From NCBI RefSeq assembly GCF_020829495.1, contig NZ_JAIVFQ010000010.1, forward strand, positions 1 through 64,000: a stretch of 64,000 nucleotides of DNA. The letters are read 5' to 3'. Within the stretch, counting starts at the first letter, position 1; the number at the start of each line of letters is the position of its first letter. The notes under the pieces were generated by a model. It did no database searches, was not told the origin of the DNA, and worked only from the letters and a program-made list of their open reading frames with translations. This DNA is from Nostoc favosum CHAB5714. GTDB taxonomy: Bacteria; Cyanobacteriota; Cyanobacteriia; Cyanobacteriales; Nostocaceae. The position numbers and the translations under genes were made by a program. Positions 1 to 7,789 of the stretch are shown here, in pieces.

Positions 1-199
1 GTCTCGGCGTTTTTTTGTGCCTTTTTTGCTCATTCTCAATCAATTTTAGCGATCGCAACACCTGTCTAGTTTCTCATGTTTCATATCTAGCAAGCTTTTT
101 GCCGTTTTCTATCCGTCGAACTCACGTCTCGCAGGGTTGGTTGGCTTGTGACCATCAAAACTTTGGTGATTTTAAATTTTTTATTGGAGCAAAATAACT
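1..199. other. Upstream region of the ABC ATPase gene
   Basis: No convincing gene is visible. The stretch is rich in T and carries one HIP1-like site near position 50. GGAG at about 186-189 lies about ten bases before the ATG at 200 and probably serves as the ribosome binding site of the following ABC gene. A 60-codon open frame here has no recognisable protein character. Confidence 0.4.
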
Positions 200-1102
200 A
201 TGACTGCTGCTGTCTTTCTAGAAAACGTCTACAAGTTTTACAACAATGTACCTGTAGTCAATGACCTGTCATTCCAAATTGAAGCGGGGGAAATATTTGC
301 TTTACTTGGCCCGAATGGTGCGGGTAAATCAACCACGATTCGGATGCTGACTACACTAACAAAACCCTCCCAAGGACGGATAGAAGTAGGTGGATATGAT
401 GTGATGAGCCAAGCAATGTTGGCAAAACAGAGTATTGGCGTAGTCTTGCAGCAAACCAGTGTGGATAACGATTTAAGCGTTTGGGAAAATATGGAACTGC
501 ATGGGAGGCTACATCACATTAGCAACCCACAACGACAAAAACTAATTAATCAATGGCTAGAGTATGTTGAGCTAGCAGAAAAACGTAATGATTTGGTAAA
601 AACCCTGTCTGGGGGTATGAAACGACGATTGCAAATTGCGAGAGCTTTATTGCATCAACCGCAAATTCTGTTTTTGGATGAACCAACGGTAGGACTAGAC
701 CCCCAAACTAGGCGACGCCTCTGGGAAATTATTCGAGATTTGAATAAGCAGGGAATGACGATGTTACTGACAACCCATTATATGGATGAGGTCGAATTTT
801 TGTGCGATGCTTTTGGTTCTACCAAGCCAGGACGCATCGGTATTATGGATAGCGGTAAGCTGATTTCTTTAGGAACTTTACAACAGCTGCGTTCTGCTCA
901 CGGTGAAGGTTTGGTGATGAAACAATTAGGTGTATCTGAAGTGGGAAGTGATAGCGCCCGTAGTTGGGAATATCTGTTTTTCCCATCCTTGGAAGCAGCA
1001 AATATTTACTTGAATGAACAGCCCGATAAAACCGGAATGATGGTGCGTCCCTCTAACCTAGAAGATATTTTTGTGGAATTAACGGGACGCCAGTTAGATT
1101 AA
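200..1102 (+). CDS. ABC transporter ATP-binding protein, drug-exporter (DrrA) type
   Basis: This is the nucleotide-binding subunit of an ABC-2 type exporter and would power a membrane permease at the inner face of the cytoplasmic membrane. Visible motifs are Walker A GPNGAGKST (residues 37-45), signature LSGGM (136-140), Walker B ILFLDE (156-161) and the H-loop His193. Its 300-residue length is normal for the DrrA/CcmA group. No permease follows; the next gene is on the other strand, so the partner may lie upstream of the window. One oddity is an extra stretch of about nine residues (near 205-212) between the H-loop region and the usual GIMDSGKL segment. The substrate cannot be read from the sequence. 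Confidence 0.9.
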   Translation: MTAAVFLENVYKFYNNVPVVNDLSFQIEAGEIFALLGPNGAGKSTTIRMLTTLTKPSQGRIEVGGYDVMSQAMLAKQSIGVVLQQTSVDNDLSVWENMELHGRLHHISNPQRQKLINQWLEYVELAEKRNDLVKTLSGGMKRRLQIARALLHQPQILFLDEPTVGLDPQTRRRLWEIIRDLNKQGMTMLLTTHYMDEVEFLCDAFGSTKPGRIGIMDSGKLISLGTLQQLRSAHGEGLVMKQLGVSEVGSDSARSWEYLFFPSLEAANIYLNEQPDKTGMMVRPSNLEDIFVELTGRQLD

Positions 1103-1104
1103 CC

Positions 1105-1785
1105 TCATCCTCCTAACTGTCGCAGCATGGCTTCTACCCTGTTGACGCCATCTGAGTCATTGCGCCGCTTGTACAAGTCACGGGCTTTCTGAAGCAAGCT
1201 GTTGGCTTGTTTAGTTTGTCGTCGCTGTTTATACATCGAACCCATTAACTCATAAGTCTGGGCGTTGTTCTTATCCAAGTCGATTGCTTGTTGGTATGCC
1301 CAGCTAGCAGCAGTATAGTCTCCCATCCGAGATTGCGTCACAGCCAATCCTAAATAGGCATTAACGTTGTTACGGTTCAGCTGTATGGCCCGACGGTAGC
1401 CTTCTTTTGCCCCACGCGTGTCGCCCAAATTCGCTTTGATGTAACCCACCGCGTAATAAAAATCACTATTGTTAGGGTTGATAGCGATCGCACGACGATA
1501 AGCTGTTAATGCCGCCTGGTAATTTCCCTGTTGAGCGTATAAGTAGCCAATACCTGAATGAATTTTAGCATTTTTGGCATCTAGCCTAGCTGCTCGCTGA
1601 TAAACTGCGATCGCACCACCATAATCGCCCGTATCCACTAACCTCCGTCCTTCTTCTAATAGTTGCTTTAACTCTGGGTTTTTGCCTTGCGCTACTAATA
1701 CCTGAGCCTGAGCCACTGAAGGTATAGTCAAAGAAAAACATCCTAATAACACCACACTCAGCACAAATGATGTTGGCTTGTACAC
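1105..1785 (-). CDS. Secreted or periplasmic TPR-repeat protein
   Basis: The 226-residue product starts with a cleavable signal peptide (hydrophobic core about 8-22, AQA-type cleavage near 28). Four to five tetratricopeptide repeats follow from about residue 38 to 200, seen as repeated G-Y-AxxAY-RAI-L/I-NPNN patterns. TPRs bind other proteins, so it is probably a scaffold in the periplasm or on the outer side of the membrane. It converges on the ABC ATPase gene with a two-base gap, so neither gene has room for its own downstream terminator. The partner is unknown. Confidence 0.85.
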   Translation of the reverse strand: MYKPTSFVLSVVLLGCFSLTIPSVAQAQVLVAQGKNPELKQLLEEGRRLVDTGDYGGAIAVYQRAARLDAKNAKIHSGIGYLYAQQGNYQAALTAYRRAIAINPNNSDFYYAVGYIKANLGDTRGAKEGYRRAIQLNRNNVNAYLGLAVTQSRMGDYTAASWAYQQAIDLDKNNAQTYELMGSMYKQRRQTKQANSLLQKARDLYKRRNDSDGVNRVEAMLRQLGG

Positions 1786-2417
1786 AGTAAATTTCCTGAA
1801 ATTTTAGAGGACTTTTTTCTTGTACATTAAAACAAAAATATGGACTTTTGAAAACTGTATTTCTTCGTATTAATTAAGATGTTAATAATTCATTCACTCT
1901 TTCCTTTACAATCAGCAGTAGATTACAGAGTTTTTACTGAATGAGAAAGTGTAAGATATCAAGTTTAGATGAAGTTACTTACATATAAATCAGTAGGCTA
2001 GCAAAATAACACTTTTTTGTCAGTAGTTATACGTGTCACTCAGAATAACCCAACAGGCGTCTAGCTTAATTTTAGAGAGCGATACGCCAATTTCAGAGGA
2101 TTTAAGATTCATTACTGTTTGTTATTTTATTTAATAATTTGCAGATGTATCCAATTATTCACACTTTTATACTACCCTTTAAGAAGGCGCCATCCAGGCG
2201 TTTATATCCTTTTTTGGACATTATACGGTAAGATAAATTTAACAAGCTAAATGTTTTTTAAAATGTTAGTTTTTAGCCAGCAATTAAGAGCGTAAATGCA
2301 CTCGCAATCTAAAATTGTGTGAGAGGATGTTTATGAAGCTTGTATCAAGACAAAGTAGTTTTGTATGTGTATTTTAATAAAAAATATCAATTTGTATGCC
2401 ATTTAGGAGGCTAATTT
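1786..2417. other. AT-rich intergenic region, 632 bp
   Basis: This gap separates the divergent TPR and YbjQ-like genes. It is AT-rich, with several stop codons in every frame. I see no repeat element or RNA gene. It must hold promoters for both flanking genes, but no site could be fixed by eye. AGGAGG at about 2405-2410 is a strong ribosome binding site for the gene at 2418. Confidence 0.5.
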
Positions 2418-2744
2418 ATGATTATAACTACCACTGATGTGATTCAAGGTGCCGTTATTGAGTCATACTTAGGCATTGTGACAGCAGAAGTAGTCTACGG
2501 CAGCAATTTCTTGCGGGATTTTTTGGCGGGTATTCGAGATATTATTGGTGGACGCACTGGTAGCTATGAGCGTCTATTTGAGCAGGGTCAACGCAAGGCA
2601 TTAGAAGAATTAGAACAACGAGCACAACGTTTAGGAGCAAATGCTGTGATTGGGATTGAAATTGATACTGGCACAATCAATCTTGACCAGTCAGGAGTTC
2701 TTTTGCTGATTACTGCCACAGGCACTGCTGTGAGGATGCGTTAA
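2418..2744 (+). CDS. YbjQ/UPF0145 family protein
   Basis: The 108-residue protein has the features of the YbjQ (DUF74) family: an N-terminal strand starting MIITTTDVIQG, a central helix with EQGQRKALEELEQRAQRLGA, and the NAVIGIEIDTGT strand. Members form a small alpha/beta fold that assembles as a pentamer; a heavy-metal-binding role has been proposed but is weakly supported. Full length. The Shine-Dalgarno sequence AGGAGG lies about eight bases before the ATG. It is probably transcribed alone. Confidence 0.85.
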   Translation: MIITTTDVIQGAVIESYLGIVTAEVVYGSNFLRDFLAGIRDIIGGRTGSYERLFEQGQRKALEELEQRAQRLGANAVIGIEIDTGTINLDQSGVLLLITATGTAVRMR

Positions 2745-3077
2745 TTTTTGATTGATTATTCTTACTTTTGACAATCGTTACAAAGTTTTGTCTTGAGTCT
2801 AATTGCATACACAATTAAAGCTGTTTTTTCAGAAATTTTAATAATTAATTGTGTTTTAATTTCAAAATATTAATTAAATTTTATTTACTAAAAAATTATT
2901 CAGATATTTAATATTAAAATTTGTTAAAAAAATCTGCTTTTTCTCACTAAAGATATACCTATTAACTCTTTCTATTGATAGATATAAAAGTAGATGATTT
3001 AGCTATTTAATTTTAAGCATAAACATGAATATACCTAAGCAGCAACTTTGCTGAAACAGGACTGGAGAACATAAGCT
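2745..3077. other. Very AT-rich intergenic region
   Basis: The 333 bases contain long A/T runs and no plausible open frame. Nothing beyond a likely promoter for the membrane protein gene at 3078 can be supported. GGAG at about 3064-3067 may be its ribosome binding site. Confidence 0.4.
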
Positions 3078-3710
3078 ATGTCATACGTAAATCGGACAGG
3101 TAATGAAGGTATTGCTACTGAGCCTGTGGTAGCAGGCCGAGTAGCTGAGTATCATGATCTTGTTCGCTGGGGGCCAATTATTTCTGGTTTATTGGTTGCT
3201 TTAGCCACTCAATTAATTTTGAGTGCTATGATTGGTGCGTTTGCGGCAGGCACAGTTGAAGGTTCAGGTGCACCGAGATCAATTGCCCCTAACGCCGCGG
3301 GTAATGCGGGGCTTTGGTCAACTATCGCTTTACTAATTTCCCTATTTACTGGTGGTTGGGTTACAGCCCGTGCTTGTGGCCCGATGAACCGCAATACAGC
3401 TCTTCTTAACGGCGCAATTCTTTGGGCAACGACTTTGGCTGTTAGCTCATGGCTGTTAGCAAATGGAGTATCTGGTGCTTTTGGTGTTGCTGCTTCTAAC
3501 GCTGGGGAAGTCATAAACCAGGTACAACAGCAAGGTGGTGTTAATGTACCACAAGCAAACATAACTGCCCAACAAGCTCGTGATGCAGCAGCTAATTTAC
3601 GTTCGGGATTGTGGTGGTTTGTGTTTGGTTCTTTGTTGGGTTTAATAGCCTCAATGATTGGAGCCGCAACTGGAGCTCGTAGTCCTCGGGCTAACAATTA
3701 CAATGCTTAA
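3078..3710 (+). CDS. Four-helix membrane protein of unknown function
   Basis: The 210-residue product has four hydrophobic segments at about 30-55, 78-97, 107-130 and 172-200. They are rich in Gly and Ala, and a polar Gln/Ala-rich loop (about 140-170) lies between the last two. The architecture resembles small cyanobacterial membrane proteins annotated as hypothetical, some compared with PhnA- or YrzE-like families; I do not recognise a specific family. A clear rho-independent terminator follows at 3748-3775, so it is a separate transcription unit. A 162-codon open frame on the opposite strand is a codon-bias shadow. Confidence 0.75.
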   Translation: MSYVNRTGNEGIATEPVVAGRVAEYHDLVRWGPIISGLLVALATQLILSAMIGAFAAGTVEGSGAPRSIAPNAAGNAGLWSTIALLISLFTGGWVTARACGPMNRNTALLNGAILWATTLAVSSWLLANGVSGAFGVAASNAGEVINQVQQQGGVNVPQANITAQQARDAAANLRSGLWWFVFGSLLGLIASMIGAATGARSPRANNYNA

Positions 3711-3747
3711 ATAATTGTTTGATAAACAAAATGTTGTTATCAACTTT

Positions 3748-3775
3748 AAAAGCACCTTTTTCAAGGTGCTTTTTG
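3748..3775 (+). terminator. Rho-independent terminator after the membrane protein gene
   Basis: AGCACCTT pairs with AAGGTGCT over a four-base loop. A run of T follows and A's precede the stem, so it could work in both directions. It lies 38 bases after the stop codon at 3710. Confidence 0.8.
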
Positions 3776-4089
3776 TTTATAGCGGTTCCACATAAGTAAT
3801 ATCAATTCTGTATCAAGATGCGCTAAACCTATTTAAGTACAAGAAAGAAGAACGAACCGCAAAGGACGCAAAGGACACAAAGAAAGAAAGAAAGGAAGAA
3901 AGAAAGTTAAAAGAGTTTGACGCAGCCTCACAAAGAAATGGTATAAGGTACAGAAAAAAATAATTAATCACAGATAAACATAGTTATTCTTAGGGACACG
4001 GCAATGCTATGTCCCTCATTTAAATGAGACTTTTTTAGAAACTGGATATTTTGTATCGCTATTTTTTAAAAGTCAATGAAATGAAAACT
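3776..4089. repeat. Repeat-rich gap with a dispersed GAACCGCAAAGG element and a hairpin
   Basis: The segment at about 3851-3915 starts CGAACCGCAAAGGACGCAAA and runs into an AAAG/GAAAG purine tract. The same start recurs at 6845 (sufB-sufC gap), inside sufD at 8442, and reversed near 56740-56762. A hairpin at 3992-4016 (AGGGACA with TGTCCCT) lies at the 3' side of the minus-strand gene at 4090 and may end its transcript. No gene is visible. Confidence 0.6.
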
Positions 4090-4350
4090 TTACCATTTCA
4101 GGTATGAACCTTCAATGCCTTGTTCACGTCGAATTTTGCCATCTTTTTCAAACCAGGCAATTACTTGCTGTGTTGTCAAATCTTCAATAGCAACACCGTA
4201 CTCTTGGGCGATATGCTTCAAAAGCTTAAGTGATGAAATTGTCAATCTTGTTAAAAACTTTTCTGGGGAAGACAACAAAGCCGCGTCTACTTTTGCTGAC
4301 TCTTCCAGGGTTAAAAATTGTGTTGATGGTTGCTGTGGTGGTACATCCAT
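4090..4350 (-). CDS. Small conserved-looking protein of unknown function
   Basis: The 86-residue product is soluble with a mainly helical pattern. A Pro/Gln-rich N terminus precedes an amphipathic stretch (about 20-70) and a basic C-terminal tail ending in SYLKW. The open frame on the opposite strand at 4115-4375 is less protein-like. It lies 64 bases downstream of sufR on the same strand and could be co-transcribed with it, though STRR-type repeats (about 4395-4425) lie between. No family is recognised. Confidence 0.55.
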   Translation of the reverse strand: MDVPPQQPSTQFLTLEESAKVDAALLSSPEKFLTRLTISSLKLLKHIAQEYGVAIEDLTTQQVIAWFEKDGKIRREQGIEGSYLKW

Positions 4351-4414
4351 AAATGAAATGCTATCTCAAAGTTAGTTGGGTATAGGGCATTGGGTATTAG
4401 AAAATGACTAATGA

Positions 4415-5098
4415 CTAATGACGAATTTGTACCAAATAGCCACAACGATGTTCGCCATCAATAATCCAGTGGGTGCGTTCTACGGTACAATCTGGTAAGA
4501 CGGCTGCAAACATTTCTAATTCGTGACCACAAATGCTGGGGAAAGACTCGGCAACGTTGGAAATGGCGCAGTTATGCTCCATTAAGATAAAGCGATCGCT
4601 CTCAAAGCAGTCATTCACATCAACAGGGTGATACTCCGCCATGAAGCCTTCCGCTTTTCTCAACTCTACTAAGTTGGCTACACGTTCTCGCAGTGAACCG
4701 TTACCGACGCGATCGTGGTATTCTTTGGCTTTGCGCTGCCACTGTTTCTCTAAAATCGATTTAAATTGGTCGTGTCCTACCGTTTCGGCTAAGGTGTCTA
4801 GCAACGAAACCGCAAAATTTCCGTGGCCATCACCAAAGCGATCGCTCATTGTTCGATGCAAGCGATCGCGTCCTTGACGACTCAGCTGATAAAGATGCTG
4901 CGGACGCCCCATCCCCGCCGCCTGCACTGATGTCGAATACAAAACTAGCTCCTCCGTCTCCAAATCTTTGAGATGGCGACGAATCGCTTGGGGGGTAACG
5001 TCTAAAACTTCAGCTAGCTCCAAAGCCGTTGCTTTTTCGTGTTTGTGCAGATACTCTAGGATATCTTGCTTGGTTGAGGACTGGTGGGTAGTCGCCAT
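4415..5098 (-). CDS. sufR: SufR, iron-sulfur-sensing repressor of the suf operon
   Basis: SufR is a DeoR/ArsR-like repressor that binds an Fe-S cluster and represses sufBCDS in cyanobacteria. The winged helix lies at residues 10-60 (TPQAIRRHLKDLE as recognition helix). Four Cys at 164, 177, 190 and 204 match the family's C-terminal cluster ligands, and a fifth Cys is at 219. I chose the ATG at 5096-5098, which gives MATTHQSSTKQ and 227 residues; an upstream ATG at 5131 would add 11 residues and run into the operator region. It is divergent from sufB with two CAAC-N6-GTTG palindromes between, the context expected for autoregulation and suf repression. Confidence 0.93.
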   Translation of the reverse strand: MATTHQSSTKQDILEYLHKHEKATALELAEVLDVTPQAIRRHLKDLETEELVLYSTSVQAAGMGRPQHLYQLSRQGRDRLHRTMSDRFGDGHGNFAVSLLDTLAETVGHDQFKSILEKQWQRKAKEYHDRVGNGSLRERVANLVELRKAEGFMAEYHPVDVNDCFESDRFILMEHNCAISNVAESFPSICGHELEMFAAVLPDCTVERTHWIIDGEHRCGYLVQIRH

Positions 5099-5157
5099 CT
5101 TCTGGTGCGAAACGTTCAGCGAACGTCCCAAAAATTTATTTGAAAATTTGACTTTGA

Positions 5158-5171
5158 CAACATTGTTGTTG
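5158..5171. promoter_or_regulatory. Predicted SufR operator 1 (CAAC-N6-GTTG)
   Basis: CAAC at 5158-5161 and GTTG at 5168-5171 are separated by six bases. This is the palindrome known for SufR binding in Synechocystis. It lies 60 bases before the sufR start and within the shared sufR-sufB promoter region. Confidence 0.8.
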
Positions 5172-5202
5172 TTAATTTAGCGTAAAATGAAGATAGATTA
5201 AA

Positions 5203-5216
5203 CAACATAGCTGTTG
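5203..5216. promoter_or_regulatory. Predicted SufR operator 2 (CAAC-N6-GTTG)
   Basis: CAAC at 5203-5206 and GTTG at 5213-5216 with a six-base spacer give a second palindrome of the same form. Its start is 45 bases from the first. Two sites between sufR and sufB match the arrangement reported for the Synechocystis sufR-suf region. Confidence 0.8.
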
Positions 5217-5345
5217 TTTTACTCTCCACCACTATTCTAGCAGCCGTGTAACCATTCCGTAACGCGAGATGGGAATCGGCTAAAGAAACCCCGTCTCCCA
5301 TCCTTATAGAGAGATTCAAGTTCCGAACACGAGAGATTATTACTG

Positions 5346-6785
5346 ATGAGTGCCACTGTCAAAACCTTAGTCAACCAACCCTACAAGTACGGCTTTGTCA
5401 CGGACATTGAGGCCGACACTATTCCGCGTGGACTAGACGAGGACGTTATCCGCTTGATCTCCTCTAAGAAGAACGAGCCGCAGTTCATGCTGGACTTTCG
5501 CCTCAGAGCTTATCGCCAGTGGCAAAAAATGACGGAACCAACTTGGCCGAATGTCAAGTATCCGCCAATTAATTATCAGGATATCATTTACTACTCAGCG
5601 CCAAAACGCAAGAAAGAAAAACTCAACAGTTTGGACGAAGTTGATCCAACCCTTTTAGAAACCTTCGAGAAGTTAGGCATTTCCCTATCTGAACAGAAGC
5701 GGCTGGCAAATGTCGCCGTTGATGCAATTTTCGATAGCGTTTCTGTCGCCACTACATTTAAAGAAAAGCTAGCGGAAGACGGCGTTATTTTCTGTTCGTT
5801 TTCGGAAGCGTTGCAAGAACACCCAGAACTGATCAAAAAATATTTGGGTAGCGTTGTTCCTATAGCTGACAATTATTTTGCCGCCTTGAACGCCGCCGTA
5901 TTTAGCGATGGTTCCTTTGTCTACATTCCTAAAGGCGTGAAATGCCCAATGGAACTGTCTACCTACTTCCGCATCAACTCTGGTGACACGGGACAATTTG
6001 AGCGGACTTTGATTGTCGCCGAAGAAGGTAGTTATGTTTCTTACCTCGAAGGTTGCACCGCACCGATGTATGACAGCAACCAACTGCACGCCGCCGTTGT
6101 GGAACTTGTCGCCCTTGACAATGCCGAAATTAAATACTCCACCGTCCAAAACTGGTACGCTGGAGATGCCAATGGTAAAGGCGGTATTTACAACTTTGTC
6201 ACCAAGCGCGGTTTGTGTCAGGGCGTAAATTCCAAGATTTCCTGGACTCAAGTAGAAACAGGTTCGGCAATTACTTGGAAATATCCTAGCTGTGTGTTGG
6301 TGGGTGATAACTCTGTGGGTGAATTCTACTCGGTGGCGCTGACAAATCATCAGCAGCAAGCCGATACTGGCAGCAAGATGATTCACGTAGGTAAGAATAC
6401 CCGCAGTACAATTATTTCTAAAGGAATCTCCGCAGGTAATTCTAGTAATAGCTACCGGGGTTTGGTGAAAGTCAATCCAACAGCGAAAGGGGCGAGAAAT
6501 TATTCTCAGTGTGACTCAATGCTGATTGGGGATAATGCCCATGCGAACACTTTCCCTTATATTCAGGTGCAAAATAACGGTGCGAAGGTGGAGCATGAAG
6601 CTTCTACTTCTAAGATTGGGGAAGATCAGTTATTTTACTTTGCTCAACGGGGTATTTCTTCAGAAGATGCTATTTCGATGATGATTAGCGGCTTCTGTAA
6701 GGATGTTTTCAATCAGCTACCGATGGAGTTTGCTGTGGAAGCTGATAAGTTGTTGAGTTTGAAGTTGGAAGGCAGTGTTGGATAA
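5346..6785 (+). CDS. sufB: SufB, Fe-S cluster scaffold subunit
   Basis: SufB, with SufC and SufD, forms the SufBC2D scaffold on which iron-sulfur clusters are built in the cytosol. The 479 residues are full length for the family. Recognisable parts are [36 protein letters not shown], the beta-helix core with [18 protein letters not shown], and the C-terminal [20 protein letters not shown] with [15 protein letters not shown]. It is the first gene of sufBCDS and starts about 130 bases after the second SufR site. Unusually, a strong hairpin and a repeat element separate it from sufC. Confidence 0.97.
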   Translation: MSATVKTLVNQPYKYGFVTDIEADTIPRGLDEDVIRLISSKKNEPQFMLDFRLRAYRQWQKMTEPTWPNVKYPPINYQDIIYYSAPKRKKEKLNSLDEVDPTLLETFEKLGISLSEQKRLANVAVDAIFDSVSVATTFKEKLAEDGVIFCSFSEALQEHPELIKKYLGSVVPIADNYFAALNAAVFSDGSFVYIPKGVKCPMELSTYFRINSGDTGQFERTLIVAEEGSYVSYLEGCTAPMYDSNQLHAAVVELVALDNAEIKYSTVQNWYAGDANGKGGIYNFVTKRGLCQGVNSKISWTQVETGSAITWKYPSCVLVGDNSVGEFYSVALTNHQQQADTGSKMIHVGKNTRSTIISKGISAGNSSNSYRGLVKVNPTAKGARNYSQCDSMLIGDNAHANTFPYIQVQNNGAKVEHEASTSKIGEDQLFYFAQRGISSEDAISMMISGFCKDVFNQLPMEFAVEADKLLSLKLEGSVG

Positions 6786-6797
6786 ATGGAAGCAAGG

Positions 6798-6834
6798 ATA
6801 AACACAGAGACATCGGCGTTCTGTGTTTATTTTT
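6798..6834 (+). terminator. Terminator-like hairpin between sufB and sufC
   Basis: ATAAACACAGA (6798-6808) pairs perfectly with TCTGTGTTTAT (6820-6830) over an 11-base loop, and TTTT follows. The form fits a rho-independent terminator 12 bases after the sufB stop codon, inside an operon that normally continues. It could cut transcription partly and set the SufB to SufC/D/S ratio, or stabilise the 3' end of sufB mRNA. Confidence 0.65.
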
Positions 6835-6844
6835 AGGAAGAGTA

Positions 6845-6926
6845 ACGAACCGCAAAGGGCGCATAGACACGAAGTGGCTTCCCGAAGGGTAGGGCGCAAA
6901 GAAAGAGAAGAGAGAAGGGAGAGAAG
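6845..6926. repeat. Dispersed CGAACCGCAAAGG repeat in the sufB-sufC gap
   Basis: Position 6845 starts ACGAACCGCAAAGGGCGC. A small GCTTCCCGAAGGG hairpin and an AGAGAAG purine tract follow, running up to the sufC start codon. The left part matches the elements at 3851 and 8442. The GGGAGAGAAG before ATG 6927 may double as the ribosome binding site. Confidence 0.6.
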
Positions 6927-7718
6927 ATGATTATTGAAAATAGTGAAGTTGTGCTGTCAGTACGGAATTTGACGGCTAATGTTGATGGAACACCGATTCT
7001 TAAGGGTGTGAATCTGGATGTGCGATCGGGTGAAATTCATGCGATTATGGGGCCGAATGGTTCTGGTAAGAGTACCTTTTCTAAGGTGTTGGCTGGGCAT
7101 CCGGCGTATGAGGTGACTGGCGGTGAGGTGATTTTTCAGGGGCAAAATCTGTTGGAATTGGAGCCGGAGGAACGCGCAAGAAGTGGTGTGTTTTTGGCGT
7201 TTCAGTATCCGTTAGAAATTCCGGGTGTGAGCAATTTGGATTTCTTGCGGGTGGCATACAATTCCCGTCGCAAGGCGCAAGGTTTAGAGGAAATAGACGC
7301 TTTTGATTTTGACGATTTGATTGAGGAAAAGCTGGATGTGGTGAAGATGAATCCCAGTTTTCTCAGTCGGAGTTTGAATGAAGGGTTTTCTGGTGGTGAG
7401 AAAAAGCGGAATGAAATTCTGCAAATGGCGCTACTGGAACCAAAGTTGGGAATTTTGGATGAAACAGATTCGGGTTTGGATATTGATGCGCTCCGAATTG
7501 TGGCGAATGGGGTAAATCAACTAGCAACTCCAGAAAATTCTACAATTTTGATTACTCACTACCAACGGTTACTCGATTATATTGTGCCTGATTTTGTGCA
7601 TGTGATGGCACAGGGGCAGATTATTACGAGTGGTGGTAAGGAACTGGCGCTGGAATTAGAGTCTCGCGGTTATGACTGGGTGCTGGAAGAATTTGCAGCT
7701 GCTGAGGTGGGTGTGTAA
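6927..7718 (+). CDS. sufC: SufC, ATPase of the Fe-S assembly complex
   Basis: SufC is the ABC-type ATPase that drives shape changes of the SufBC2D scaffold. It has Walker [10 protein letters not shown] (about 42-50), signature FSGGEKKR (about 154-161), Walker [13 protein letters not shown] and the switch His in ITHYQRLL. The 263 residues are normal. [11 protein letters not shown] after Walker B is typical of SufC rather than of transport ATPases. It sits between sufB and sufD on the same strand. Confidence 0.97.
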   Translation: MIIENSEVVLSVRNLTANVDGTPILKGVNLDVRSGEIHAIMGPNGSGKSTFSKVLAGHPAYEVTGGEVIFQGQNLLELEPEERARSGVFLAFQYPLEIPGVSNLDFLRVAYNSRRKAQGLEEIDAFDFDDLIEEKLDVVKMNPSFLSRSLNEGFSGGEKKRNEILQMALLEPKLGILDETDSGLDIDALRIVANGVNQLATPENSTILITHYQRLLDYIVPDFVHVMAQGQIITSGGKELALELESRGYDWVLEEFAAAEVGV

Positions 7719-7719
7719 T

Positions 7720-7756
7720 GTTTCAATCCCTGATAGGGATTTTTAATTCCAGCACT
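7720..7756 (+). repeat. Single CRISPR-repeat-like sequence between sufC and sufD
   Basis: The sequence begins GTTTCAATCCCTGATAGGG and continues ATTTTTAATTCC. Many Nostoc CRISPR repeats start GTTTCAATCCCT-N-ATAGGGATTT. Here there is one copy only, with no spacers, and the 3' part does not keep the usual TTGAAAC end. The stem AATCCCT/AGGGATT followed by TTTT could equally be a terminator-like hairpin. It starts one base after the sufC stop codon. Confidence 0.5.
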
Positions 7757-7789
7757 ACTTAACATTGTAAACCAGTTTACGAGTATCTA

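Noticed and set aside
15-197. 60-codon frame at the window start
   Set aside because: It has no start signal and no protein pattern, and it ends just before the ABC gene's ribosome binding site region.
3209-3697. 162-codon open frame on the minus strand
   Set aside because: It lies fully within the membrane protein gene at 3078, mirrors its codons and has no protein-like domain.
5769-6386. 205-codon minus-strand frame inside sufB
   Set aside because: It is the antisense of a clearly coding sufB region.
7720-7756. A real CRISPR array
   Set aside because: There is only one repeat-like copy; no spacers and no second repeat are found nearby, and no cas genes occur in the window.
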